Shown: positions 1-5,666 of the stretch, in pieces
Position numbering within the stretch: the first letter of the stretch is position 1
Layout of the letters: each line of letters opens with the position of its first letter
DNA from: an uncultured Dyadobacter sp.
GTDB taxonomy: Bacteria > Bacteroidota > Bacteroidia > Cytophagales > Spirosomataceae
DNA: 11,396 nucleotides
Direction of reading: 5' to 3'
NCBI GenBank assembly: GCA_946481035.1
Contig: CAMLNK010000042.1
Coordinates: forward strand, 1 to 11,396
The notes under the pieces: generated by a model
Database searches by the model: none
What the model was told of the DNA's origin: nothing
The model's input: only the letters and a program-made list of their open reading frames with translations
Made by a program: the position numbers and the translations under genes

Positions 1-170
1 GGGGCAACTTTCGTGGTAGCGCCTGCCGCAGGAACGCCTGCCGCAGGAACGCCTGCCGCAGGTTTACCGACAGGAGCGACTTGTGCGAATGCATCCCGGC
101 AGCAAATCAGCCCCGGGATGAGGATGGACATGAGTAATTGGAATAGTGTTTTCATGGAAAAAATTTTCAT
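1..170 (-). CDS. Secreted protein with PAAGV repeats, N-terminal part only
   Basis: The reverse strand gives an open frame from an ATG at 170 (alternative in-frame ATG at 155) through the left edge, 56 codons from the first start. From the second start it reads MKTLFQLLMSILIPGLICC then RDAFAQ, a typical signal peptide with hydrophobic core and an AFA|Q cleavage site, so the product is exported. The mature part begins QVAPVGKPAAGVPAAGVPAAGA, a Pro/Ala/Gly-rich pentapeptide repeat that looks like a flexible linker. Nothing beyond residue 56 can be seen, so the function is unknown. The plus-strand open frame over the same bases is low complexity with no recognisable domain and is treated as a shadow. 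The exported-protein reading is fairly sure; the exact start is not. Confidence 0.6.
   Translation of the reverse strand, partial: MKIFSMKTLFQLLMSILIPGLICCRDAFAQVAPVGKPAAGVPAAGVPAAGATTKVA
21..62. repeat. 15-bp tandem repeat, 2.8 copies
   Basis: Unit GCCTGCCGCAGGAAC occurs at 21-35 and 36-50 with a partial third copy at 51-62. Each unit contains the near-palindrome CCTGC-C-GCAGG. In the minus-strand secreted protein it encodes the repeated residues PAAGV. Perfect copies suggest recent slippage or expansion. Confidence 0.85.
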
Positions 171-240
171 GGCTAATGATTTTTTGAATGGGCATAGCAA
201 TCCCGATAAGAGATTTTTGGCTCTTTCAGACAATGATTAA

Positions 241-278
241 TATATCAATAAATTAAATATAAATACAATATTGATATA
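241..278. repeat. 10-bp inverted repeat in AT-rich leader
   Basis: TATATCAATA (241-250) and TATTGATATA (269-278) are perfect reverse complements separated by 18 bp of A/T-rich sequence. The dyad lies in the presumed 5' untranslated region of the secreted-protein gene at the left edge. It may be an operator or an RNA hairpin. In so AT-rich a stretch chance cannot be excluded. Confidence 0.4.
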
Positions 279-308
279 CCAACACAGGCTAACCTAAATT
301 TAGTATTA

Positions 309-339
309 CAAATGTATTGGAAGGTACTTTGTGATGCAA
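309..339 (-). promoter_or_regulatory. Candidate Bacteroidota-type promoter for the left-edge secreted protein
   Basis: Read on the minus strand, TTG (339-337) is followed after 20 bp by TACATTTG (316-309), which fits the Bacteroidota primary promoter pattern TTG-N19/20-TAnnTTTG. The start site would fall near 302, giving a leader of about 130 nt before the ATG at 170. This is a pattern match only. Confidence 0.35.
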
Positions 340-409
340 GGTACTAGGCCTGATTTTTCGTACAAAGTGATAAGCGGTTGAATAAGGCAGTTGACCGGCG
401 ACGGCTAAT

Positions 410-754
410 TTACTGTCCAGCAGATTGAGATTGGTTCAGGTATCTTTCGATGAGAAAATTCAGGATCAGGCTTATACCGCCGAAGAGAAACACCATAGCC
501 AAATAGGCCACTCCTTTGCTGAAATCATACGTTTTATCCAGCCAGTTGCCTGTCAGGATGCCGAGCGCAATGCCCACGAAGAGCATCCCGAATTTGAGTG
601 TTGGATAATACGATTGATTCTTATCCGTAAAAATAGATGCGTCGGCGCCCTTTTCGATCAGCGCTATACGTTCACGATGGCGCGTCATCAGGAACACGTA
701 AACAATCCCGAAAATGCCCAGAAAAGCTGCAACAGAAACAAGTACGCCATTCAT
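410..754 (-). CDS. DUF6249-like small membrane protein
   Basis: A 114-residue protein with three predicted membrane helices at about residues 4-23, 54-70 and 81-101. Between the first two lies a charged segment, HRERIALIEKGADAS (26-40), the RERxALIEKG-type motif I associate with the DUF6249 family of Bacteroidota. The family has no established biochemical role. The gene is divergent from an ECF sigma factor across a 161-bp spacer, a neighbourhood I recall for this family, which suggests a membrane-stress regulon. The start ATG at 754 gives MNGVLV with the first helix immediately following. I see no strong Shine-Dalgarno sequence, as is common in this phylum, and no clear terminator after the stop. 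The membrane topology is more certain than the family name. Confidence 0.75.
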   Translation of the reverse strand: MNGVLVSVAAFLGIFGIVYVFLMTRHRERIALIEKGADASIFTDKNQSYYPTLKFGMLFVGIALGILTGNWLDKTYDFSKGVAYLAMVFLFGGISLILNFLIERYLNQSQSAGQ

Positions 755-809
755 GACTAAAAGATGGTTAAATTTCGAATGTTACCCATTGGACAGTGTC
801 GCGGCATTT

Positions 810-871
810 CCGGTTACAGTTTTTTCTAAAAATTTTTTAGCCAAAAAATATTTCCCAACGATTGTAACCGG
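810..871. promoter_or_regulatory. Nested 62-bp palindromic element between divergent genes
   Basis: The outer arms are CCGGTTACA (810-818) and TGTAACCGG (863-871). Inside them TTTTTT (820-825) faces AAAAAA (843-848), and inside that CTAAAAA (826-832) and TTTTTAG (834-840) form a perfect palindrome around T833. The right side carries an extra unpaired CC (841-842) and about 14 unpaired bases before the outer arm. It lies upstream of both the DUF6249-like gene and the sigma factor gene, so an operator or shared promoter-control element is the likeliest role. Confidence 0.5.
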
Positions 872-915
872 CCCGCCCGCAATGCAGTCTAATAAACAGG
901 CGAGCCACCGAATGC

Positions 916-1467
916 ATGAAAATCCACGACGACCGGGTCCATATCGAAAACGTAAAACAGGGCAACCTGGCTTCGTATACTTATCTCGTCGAGAAGTATA
1001 AAAACATGGCATTTACCATCGCGATGAAGATTCTCTCCAATGCGCAGGACGCCGAAGACGCGGCACAGGAGAGTTTTGTGAAGGCTTACATGCAAATCGG
1101 CAGCTTCGAAGGCAAATCCAAATTCTCGACCTGGCTTTACACGATCGTCTACCGGACTGCCGTTTCAAAATTGCAGCAGCCGCGGCTCGCATTGCAAAGC
1201 ATCGACGACGAATTTGAAGAAAACTACCATTATCAGCACAGTCCGCCGCCACTGGAAGGCTTGCAGGCGCGCGAGCGTGAACAGTTTGTGAAGGAGGCAA
1301 TCAACCGCCTGCCCAAAATGGAAGCGCTGGTCGTTACATTATATTACCTGAATGACAGCCCCATTGAAGAGATCGAGCAAATCACCGGTCTTTCAAACAG
1401 TAACGTCAAAGTTAAATTGTTCAGGGCAAGGAAGGTGCTGGGCAAAGAATTGCAATTTTTGTTATAA
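916..1467 (+). CDS. ECF-type RNA polymerase sigma factor
   Basis: A 183-residue cytoplasmic protein with the two-domain layout of extracytoplasmic-function sigma factors. Region 2 spans about residues 17-85, including the DAEDAAQESFVKAY stretch (45-58; core and -10 recognition) and the FSTWLYTIVYRTA segment (70-82). A linker with PPP near 110-112 leads to region 4 (about 118-175), whose helix-turn-helix EIEQITGLSNSNVKVKLFRA (152-171) contacts the -35 element. Length and spacing are normal for the family. The ATG at 916 places region 2 at the usual distance from the N terminus. The gene is followed 10 nt after its stop by a two-helix membrane protein, so the pair probably forms a sigma/anti-sigma operon. 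I found no TAnnTTTG promoter upstream; autoregulation through the palindrome at 810-871 is possible. Confidence 0.93.
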   Translation: MKIHDDRVHIENVKQGNLASYTYLVEKYKNMAFTIAMKILSNAQDAEDAAQESFVKAYMQIGSFEGKSKFSTWLYTIVYRTAVSKLQQPRLALQSIDDEFEENYHYQHSPPPLEGLQAREREQFVKEAINRLPKMEALVVTLYYLNDSPIEEIEQITGLSNSNVKVKLFRARKVLGKELQFLL

Positions 1468-1477
1468 TGCAGGAATT

Positions 1478-1975
1478 ATGGAGCCGATGGACGACAAACA
1501 GGAAGCGCATTTCAAAAAACTGATCCGTGAAGCCGAAGCCGAAGCGCCTTCGGACGCCTTCACGCGGGCGGTCATGCAGCGCGTGCACGAGGAGGCGGCA
1601 TTCCGTGCATTGGTACAGCAAAGTGCTGCTGAGGTAGCTCCAAAGGCATTCAGCAGTGAGGTTATCGCGCAAATCCGGGCGAGCCGGAAAGTCGCTGCGC
1701 CGAAACCGGTCATTTCACGCCGGACCTGGTACGGGATCGCGGCCGCCTGGGCAGTATTGGTAGTCGCCTGCTTTTTCCTCCCCGGCAATGAGCCTCAATC
1801 TGCATTTTTCAGCCAACTGAATGCACAGGTGATGTCGCACCAGGTTATCGGCCAAAAGTTTTCTACCATTCCCCAACCTGTCACGCTTACGATCATCGGG
1901 CTGTCGTGCCTGGTATTGCTCGACTATTTTCTCAGGAACCGGTGGTCATTGTTAAATAAAACGGCCAGATCCTGA
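1478..1975 (+). CDS. Membrane protein with duplicated N-terminal motif, candidate anti-sigma factor
   Basis: 165 residues from the ATG at 1478; an in-frame ATG at 1487 has an equally plausible GGAG 3 nt upstream. The N-terminal 80 residues are soluble and charged, followed by membrane helices at about 83-102 and 136-152. The soluble part holds two similar helical segments: residues 12-36 (FKKLIREA, AP, then AFTRAVMQRV) and 42-66 (FRALVQQS, AP, then AFSSEVIAQI). I do not recognise a named family. The position 10 nt after an ECF sigma gene, and the cytoplasmic helical domain tethered to the membrane, match the usual layout of anti-sigma factors, so that role is inferred from context, not homology. 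The last codons overlap a terminator hairpin of the convergent gene. Confidence 0.7.
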   Translation: MEPMDDKQEAHFKKLIREAEAEAPSDAFTRAVMQRVHEEAAFRALVQQSAAEVAPKAFSSEVIAQIRASRKVAAPKPVISRRTWYGIAAAWAVLVVACFFLPGNEPQSAFFSQLNAQVMSHQVIGQKFSTIPQPVTLTIIGLSCLVLLDYFLRNRWSLLNKTARS

Positions 1976-1986
1976 GACCTGGCCGT
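1961..1986 (-). terminator. Intrinsic terminator of the Spy-like gene, overlapping the opposing gene's stop
   Basis: ACGGCCAG (1961-1968) and CTGGCCGT (1979-1986) form a perfect 8-bp GC-rich stem. On the minus strand the stem is followed by TTTTATTTA, a good U-tract, starting 26 nt after the Spy-like stop codon. On the plus strand the downstream sequence is not T-rich, so termination there would be weaker. The TGA of the plus-strand membrane protein (1973-1975) lies in the loop. Confidence 0.75.
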
Positions 1987-2012
1987 GGGTTCATGGCTAT
2001 CTTATCCGACGG

Positions 2013-2384
2013 TTATCCTCTGCGGTGGTAACGGTTTTCAAAACGCTGTTGATAGGCAAACAGGCGCTGGCGTTGCGCGGGTGTCAGTACCGACAGGATT
2101 TCTTTTTGCTTCTCTTCTTCCAGTCTTTTCATGCCCTGATAGGTATGGTATCTCTGGTTTTTACCGACCAGACGATCGTATTTGTTTTCGATCTTTTTGA
2201 TCTGGTTTTCCTGCTTACGGCTCAGCTTCACGATCTCGTCCAGCTTATTGATCTTGAACTCCTCGTTCGCATTATCGGCGCGGGCGTCGATCACGACTGG
2301 AGCAGGTCTGTTATAACGCTGAGCGAAGGTATTTCCGGCAGTGAAAGTAACTATTGCAGCGATGGCGAAAATGATCTTTTTCAT
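2013..2384 (-). CDS. Small secreted Spy/CpxP-like protein with LTxxQ motif
   Basis: A 123-residue protein with a clear Sec signal peptide (MKKIIFAIAAIVTFTAGNTFA, cleavage before Q22). The mature part is basic and mostly helical. Residues 41-72 are rich in Lys/Glu/Asp and amphipathic, and LTPAQRQRL at 100-108 resembles the LTxxQ motif of periplasmic Spy/CpxP-type proteins, which bind or monitor misfolded proteins. The protein is short for that family and carries one LTxxQ motif, where Spy/CpxP have two, so the assignment is loose. The start ATG at 2384 is preceded by GGAAACC, an acceptable ribosome binding site. The gene converges on the sigma/anti-sigma operon and ends at a strong hairpin. 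An envelope-stress role is suggested by location and export only. Confidence 0.75.
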   Translation of the reverse strand: MKKIIFAIAAIVTFTAGNTFAQRYNRPAPVVIDARADNANEEFKINKLDEIVKLSRKQENQIKKIENKYDRLVGKNQRYHTYQGMKRLEEEKQKEILSVLTPAQRQRLFAYQQRFENRYHRRG

Positions 2385-2385
2385 G

Positions 2386-2459
2386 GTTTCCAGTATTTAA
2401 ATTGTTTGTTTATGTCTTTTAGAGGCACTTTTCACCCCCAAGTTTAACGCACTGGAAAC
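2386..2459 (-). promoter_or_regulatory. Leader dyad that could mask the Spy-like gene's ribosome binding site
   Basis: On the minus strand GTTTCCAGT (2459-2451) and ACTGGAAAC (2394-2386) are perfect 9-base complements about 56 nt apart. The second arm contains the GGAAA just before the start codon at 2384, so pairing in the mRNA would cover the ribosome binding site. It matters only if transcription starts upstream of 2459, which I could not establish. Confidence 0.35.
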
Positions 2460-2537
2460 ACAATCTGCGGAATGTCACTACTGGTAGATGACGGGCTCGT
2501 TTTGATCGACGAAATGGCTACCGCAGGCTGGATAGAA

Positions 2538-2568
2538 TTGCTAAAATTTTCTTTTGTTTTTAAATTTG
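2538..2568 (+). promoter_or_regulatory. Promoter of the VapBC-like operon
   Basis: TTG (2538-2540) is followed after 20 bp by TAAATTTG (2561-2568), a full match to the Bacteroidota TTG-N19/20-TAnnTTTG pattern. The predicted start near 2575 gives a short leader of about 17 nt before the antitoxin ATG at 2592, with an A-rich sequence (AAAAGAA) just upstream of the start codon. Confidence 0.6.
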
Positions 2569-2591
2569 GATAAGGTCAAACTATAAAAGAA

Positions 2592-2801
2592 ATGTTAACT
2601 ACAATTAAAGGGATTTATGAAGACGGTAAGGTGACGCTCATAGGAACGCCACCTGTACAGTCGCGCACGGAAGTTACAGTTACATTCCCGGAAAAAGTGA
2701 CAAGCCCGCTAAAAAAACGTCAGGCGGGAGCACTAAAGGGGAGAATTCACATGTCAGATGATTTCAACGAACCACTTGACGATTTGAAAGAATATATGTA
2801 G
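2592..2801 (+). CDS. VapB-like antitoxin (DUF2281-type)
   Basis: A 69-residue protein directly upstream of a PIN-domain toxin; its TAG stop (2799-2801) abuts the toxin ATG at 2802, a typical translationally coupled antitoxin-toxin pair. The N-terminal half (MLTTIKGIYEDGKVTL onward) has an alternating beta pattern. The C-terminal half contains LKGRIHMSDDFNEPLDDLKE, the acidic tail I associate with DUF2281-type antitoxins, which wraps the PIN toxin and blocks its active site. It presumably also binds its own promoter at 2538-2568. The nearby relic at 8127 is a clear homologue sharing YE-G, TVTF/VVTF, GxLKGK and DDFNxPL. The family name is from memory of similar proteins; the antitoxin role is well supported by arrangement. 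Confidence 0.82.
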   Translation: MLTTIKGIYEDGKVTLIGTPPVQSRTEVTVTFPEKVTSPLKKRQAGALKGRIHMSDDFNEPLDDLKEYM

Positions 2802-3194
2802 ATGAAAGTATTACTAGACACACACACTCTGATTTGGTTTCTTGAAGACAGCCCCAGACTCTCACAGAAGGCCAGATCTCTCATGGAAGATTTAGGCAAT
2901 GACGTTTATGTACACGCCATCAGTTGGTTTGAAATGTCAATCAAGGCAAAAATCGGAAAACTTTCGCTAGCGGACCCTATCGATATAGCTTTTACACAAC
3001 CTTCGAAAAACGGTATATTGACCATAGATATAACTGCACCACAGTTGAAAGCTTACCAAAGTCTTCCATTCATCCAACAGCACCGCGATCCATTCGACCG
3101 TTTAATAATTGCAACAGCGATTCAAGAACACCTTAGCATTGTATCAAACGACCCGAAATTTGCTCTGTATCCGGCAGCACAAGTCCTCTGGTAA
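2802..3194 (+). CDS. VapC-like PIN-domain toxin ribonuclease
   Basis: A 130-residue PIN-domain protein of normal VapC length. Acidic residues expected for metal binding are in place: Asp6 in the opening LLDTHTLIWFL, Glu44 in SWFEMSIK, Asp99 in HRDPFDRLIIATA (94-106) and Asp117 in SNDPKF. VapC toxins are magnesium-dependent endoribonucleases that cut tRNA or rRNA and stop translation until bound by the antitoxin. With all acidic residues present and no frameshift it should be active. It is coupled to the antitoxin upstream and ends 11 nt before the stop of a convergent permease gene, with no terminator between them. The pair appears more AT-rich than the adjacent permeases, in line with a mobile accessory origin. 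The target RNA cannot be inferred. Confidence 0.9.
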   Translation: MKVLLDTHTLIWFLEDSPRLSQKARSLMEDLGNDVYVHAISWFEMSIKAKIGKLSLADPIDIAFTQPSKNGILTIDITAPQLKAYQSLPFIQQHRDPFDRLIIATAIQEHLSIVSNDPKFALYPAAQVLW

Positions 3195-3205
3195 AGAAAA
3201 ACGAC

Positions 3206-5581
3206 TTACTCACTCCTTAGCGACTTCACCGGATTCATCAGCGCTGCTTTAATGGCCTGAAAACTCACGGTAAGCAATGTAATAGCAACCGCCAGCAGCG
3301 CGGCAACGACGAACACGACCCAGCTCAGTTGAATGTGGTATTCGTATTTTTTAAGCCAGTCGTGCAGGAAATAGAGGGCTATCGGCGAGGCGATGACGCA
3401 GGAGATCACTACCAGATATACGAATTCCTTGGAAAGCATCGCCCACATCTGCGCGACGCTCGCGCCCAACGCTTTGCGAATACCAATTTCTTTGGTGCGC
3501 TGCTCGGCCGTATAGGCCGCCAGTCCGAATAGTCCGAGGCAGGAAATAAACACCGCCAGCACCGCAAACACCCGCGCCAGCTTCCCTATCCGCTCCTCTG
3601 CCCTGAACTTGGCATCATACTCCTCATCGGCAAACTTGAATTCGAACGGAGAATCCGGGTCATGCTTGCGAAAAACCGCCTCCACCCGCTTCAAAGCTTT
3701 ATCCACCGGCATTCCTGGCGTGAGTTTGACATTGACCAGGTTGGCCCATTCATAATTGATCATAAAAATCGTGGGCACTGCCGGCTCGTACGGCGACTGC
3801 ATCACCATATCCTTGATCACCCCCACCACCTGCCACGGCTTGCCGTTGTAGCGGATCGTTTTGCCGATGATATTTTTCAAGCCGGTCAGCTTCACGGCCG
3901 ATTGGTTGAGAATAAATGCGGACGAGTCAGTGGAGAAATTTCTTGAAAAATCCCGTCCTTCGATGATTTTCCAGCCGATCGTTTTACCAAAATCGTGGGT
4001 ACAGGCGATGGTACCGAATAATGGCACCGAACCCGGTTCCAGTCCCTCCCATTCAAATCCGATCTGATTGGAGTAAATACCCGTAGTAGGGCTCGACGAT
4101 TCGCTCATTTCGTACACGCTTCCGGATTTGAGGAGGTCGTCCCGCAGCGGATTGTATTTACCCCATAAATTGGGAGAAATATTGATCTGCAAAAGACCCT
4201 GGCGGTCATAACCAACCGGTCGGTCTTTGGCATGCTGGATCTGCTGAAAAACGATGATTGTGCCGATAATGAGCGTAATCGAAACCGTAAATTGCAGTAC
4301 GACCATCACCTTGCGTGGCACCGCCGAATATCTGCCCACCTTGAAAGTGCCCTTCAAAACCGATAGCGGGTTGAACGACGACAGGTAGAACGCAGGATAA
4401 CTGCCCGCTACCAGCCCGGTGAACAATGCAAAGGCGATCAGCGTCAGCCAGAACTGCCAATAGAAGAAGGGGAATTTCACATGCTTGCCAGCGAGATCGT
4501 TGAATGCCGGCAGCGACACGAGCACGATCAGGATCGCAAGTACAAGCGCAAACATCACTACGAGAAACGATTCACTCAGAAACTGAAATACCAACTGGCT
4601 TTTGAGTGAACCGATCGACTTGCGGATACCTACTTCCTTGGCCCGCTTTTCCGACCGCGCCGTGCTCAGGTTCATAAAATTAATACAAGCCAAAAGCAGC
4701 ACAAACGCTCCGATAATGCCGAAAAGCCACACAAACTGAATGCGCCCGCCGACATTCTGCCCGTCTTTAAAATCGGAATACAGGTGCCAACGGCTCATCG
4801 GATGCAGCATATATTGCGGCTTATCGGTTTTCGAGAATGCGTGAGGCATTTCCACATCGCGGATTTTGCGGGAAACGGTGGCAATCTCCGCGTGGTCGGC
4901 CACCTGTGCAAACCATTGGAAGGAGTGATTACCCCATTGCGTTTGTGCATTCTTCACCCAGCCCTCGGCTTGCAGGTAATCGTTCCAGGGGAGGATCAGG
5001 AAAAGCTCGTTGAAACTCGAATTGAAAGGAATATCCTCATAAACGCCCGTCACTTTCACATCCTTCTTGATATCGAGTTTGAGCGCCTTGTTCATAGGAT
5101 CTGCATCGCCGAAAAGTGCTTTCGCGAGCGACTCGGAAATCACCACCGACCCCGGGCTTTTCAATGCATTGTAATCGCCCCGGATCATTTTCAGACCCAG
5201 CATTTCCGGAAGCGATGGCTGTGCCCACATGCCCGTTTTATTGATCTTCTTATCGCCGTTGGCAAGTAAATGGCCGAAATTCCAGGATGCCAGCGCGGTA
5301 TGTTTGAAATCTGCCGAATACTTGGTGGCCATTTCCGTTACCGAGGGGATAGAAACCGCGGTACCCGTTCCGGTTTCGCCATTGAAGGTCTGGCTGATCC
5401 ACGCCTGCACCACGCGGTCGTAGCTTTTATGGTATTTGTTATAGGACAATTCATCCCACACCCACAGCCCGATCAGCATCGTAACGGCGATCCCTACCGC
5501 CAGTCCGACGATATTGATCATCGAATAAACTTTGTTTTTAAGCAGGTTGCGGAGCGCGATTAACAAATAGTTCTTGATCAT
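3206..5581 (-). CDS. MacB/FtsX-type ABC transporter permease (first of array)
   Basis: 791 residues in the duplicated layout of Bacteroidota fused permeases. There is one N-terminal helix (about 21-42), a large extracytoplasmic MacB-type domain (about 43-280), helices at 282-304, 329-357, 374-402 and 424-446, a second extracytoplasmic domain (about 447-665), and helices at 668-690, 717-740 and 752-775. Each FtsX core carries the cytoplasmic coupling motif: KEVGIRKSIGS near 316 and KEIGIRKALGA near 698, where an ATPase would dock. No ATP-binding protein is encoded nearby. Relatives of MacB move no substrate through a pore but transmit force to the periplasm; what this copy acts on is unknown. 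The start MIKNYLLIALRNLLKNK matches the other permeases. It lies 85 bp downstream of the next permease, so is probably co-transcribed at least in part. Confidence 0.92.
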   Translation of the reverse strand: MIKNYLLIALRNLLKNKVYSMINIVGLAVGIAVTMLIGLWVWDELSYNKYHKSYDRVVQAWISQTFNGETGTGTAVSIPSVTEMATKYSADFKHTALASWNFGHLLANGDKKINKTGMWAQPSLPEMLGLKMIRGDYNALKSPGSVVISESLAKALFGDADPMNKALKLDIKKDVKVTGVYEDIPFNSSFNELFLILPWNDYLQAEGWVKNAQTQWGNHSFQWFAQVADHAEIATVSRKIRDVEMPHAFSKTDKPQYMLHPMSRWHLYSDFKDGQNVGGRIQFVWLFGIIGAFVLLLACINFMNLSTARSEKRAKEVGIRKSIGSLKSQLVFQFLSESFLVVMFALVLAILIVLVSLPAFNDLAGKHVKFPFFYWQFWLTLIAFALFTGLVAGSYPAFYLSSFNPLSVLKGTFKVGRYSAVPRKVMVVLQFTVSITLIIGTIIVFQQIQHAKDRPVGYDRQGLLQINISPNLWGKYNPLRDDLLKSGSVYEMSESSSPTTGIYSNQIGFEWEGLEPGSVPLFGTIACTHDFGKTIGWKIIEGRDFSRNFSTDSSAFILNQSAVKLTGLKNIIGKTIRYNGKPWQVVGVIKDMVMQSPYEPAVPTIFMINYEWANLVNVKLTPGMPVDKALKRVEAVFRKHDPDSPFEFKFADEEYDAKFRAEERIGKLARVFAVLAVFISCLGLFGLAAYTAEQRTKEIGIRKALGASVAQMWAMLSKEFVYLVVISCVIASPIALYFLHDWLKKYEYHIQLSWVVFVVAALLAVAITLLTVSFQAIKAALMNPVKSLRSE

Positions 5582-5633
5582 GACCGGGGCAGATAGGATG
5601 AGCGTTTAGAATACGTTTCGCGAAAGATGTAAA

Positions 5634-5649
5634 AACCAGCGGGCTGGTT
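5634..5649 (-). terminator. Possible weak terminator between two permeases
   Basis: AACCAG (5634-5639) and CTGGTT (5644-5649) form a short stem with a 4-base loop. On the minus strand it is followed by three more T residues, giving a run of five, 18 nt after the upstream permease's stop. The stem is short, so partial termination or mere attenuation of readthrough into the 3206-5581 gene is more likely than a full stop. Confidence 0.4.
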
Positions 5650-5666
5650 GCATCCGTGATCACTGA

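Noticed and set aside
21..62. CRISPR-like array
   Set aside because: The 15-bp units are contiguous with no spacers and are in a coding frame.
13..240. Plus-strand open frame of 75 codons at the left edge
   Set aside because: Its sequence is low complexity with no domain, while the opposite strand has a convincing signal peptide followed by the PAAGV repeat; the plus frame is a shadow of it.
425..760. Long plus-strand frame opposite the DUF6249-like gene
   Set aside because: The minus strand encodes a coherent three-helix protein with a recognisable motif; the plus frame is compositionally odd and has no family features.
2592..3194. Insertion sequence or transposon carrying the TA pair
   Set aside because: I found no transposase, terminal inverted repeats or target-site duplication flanking it.
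5616..5625. TTTCGCGAAA palindrome in the permease spacer
   Set aside because: A 10-bp palindrome alone is easily found by chance, and no promoter or repeated partner was seen near it.
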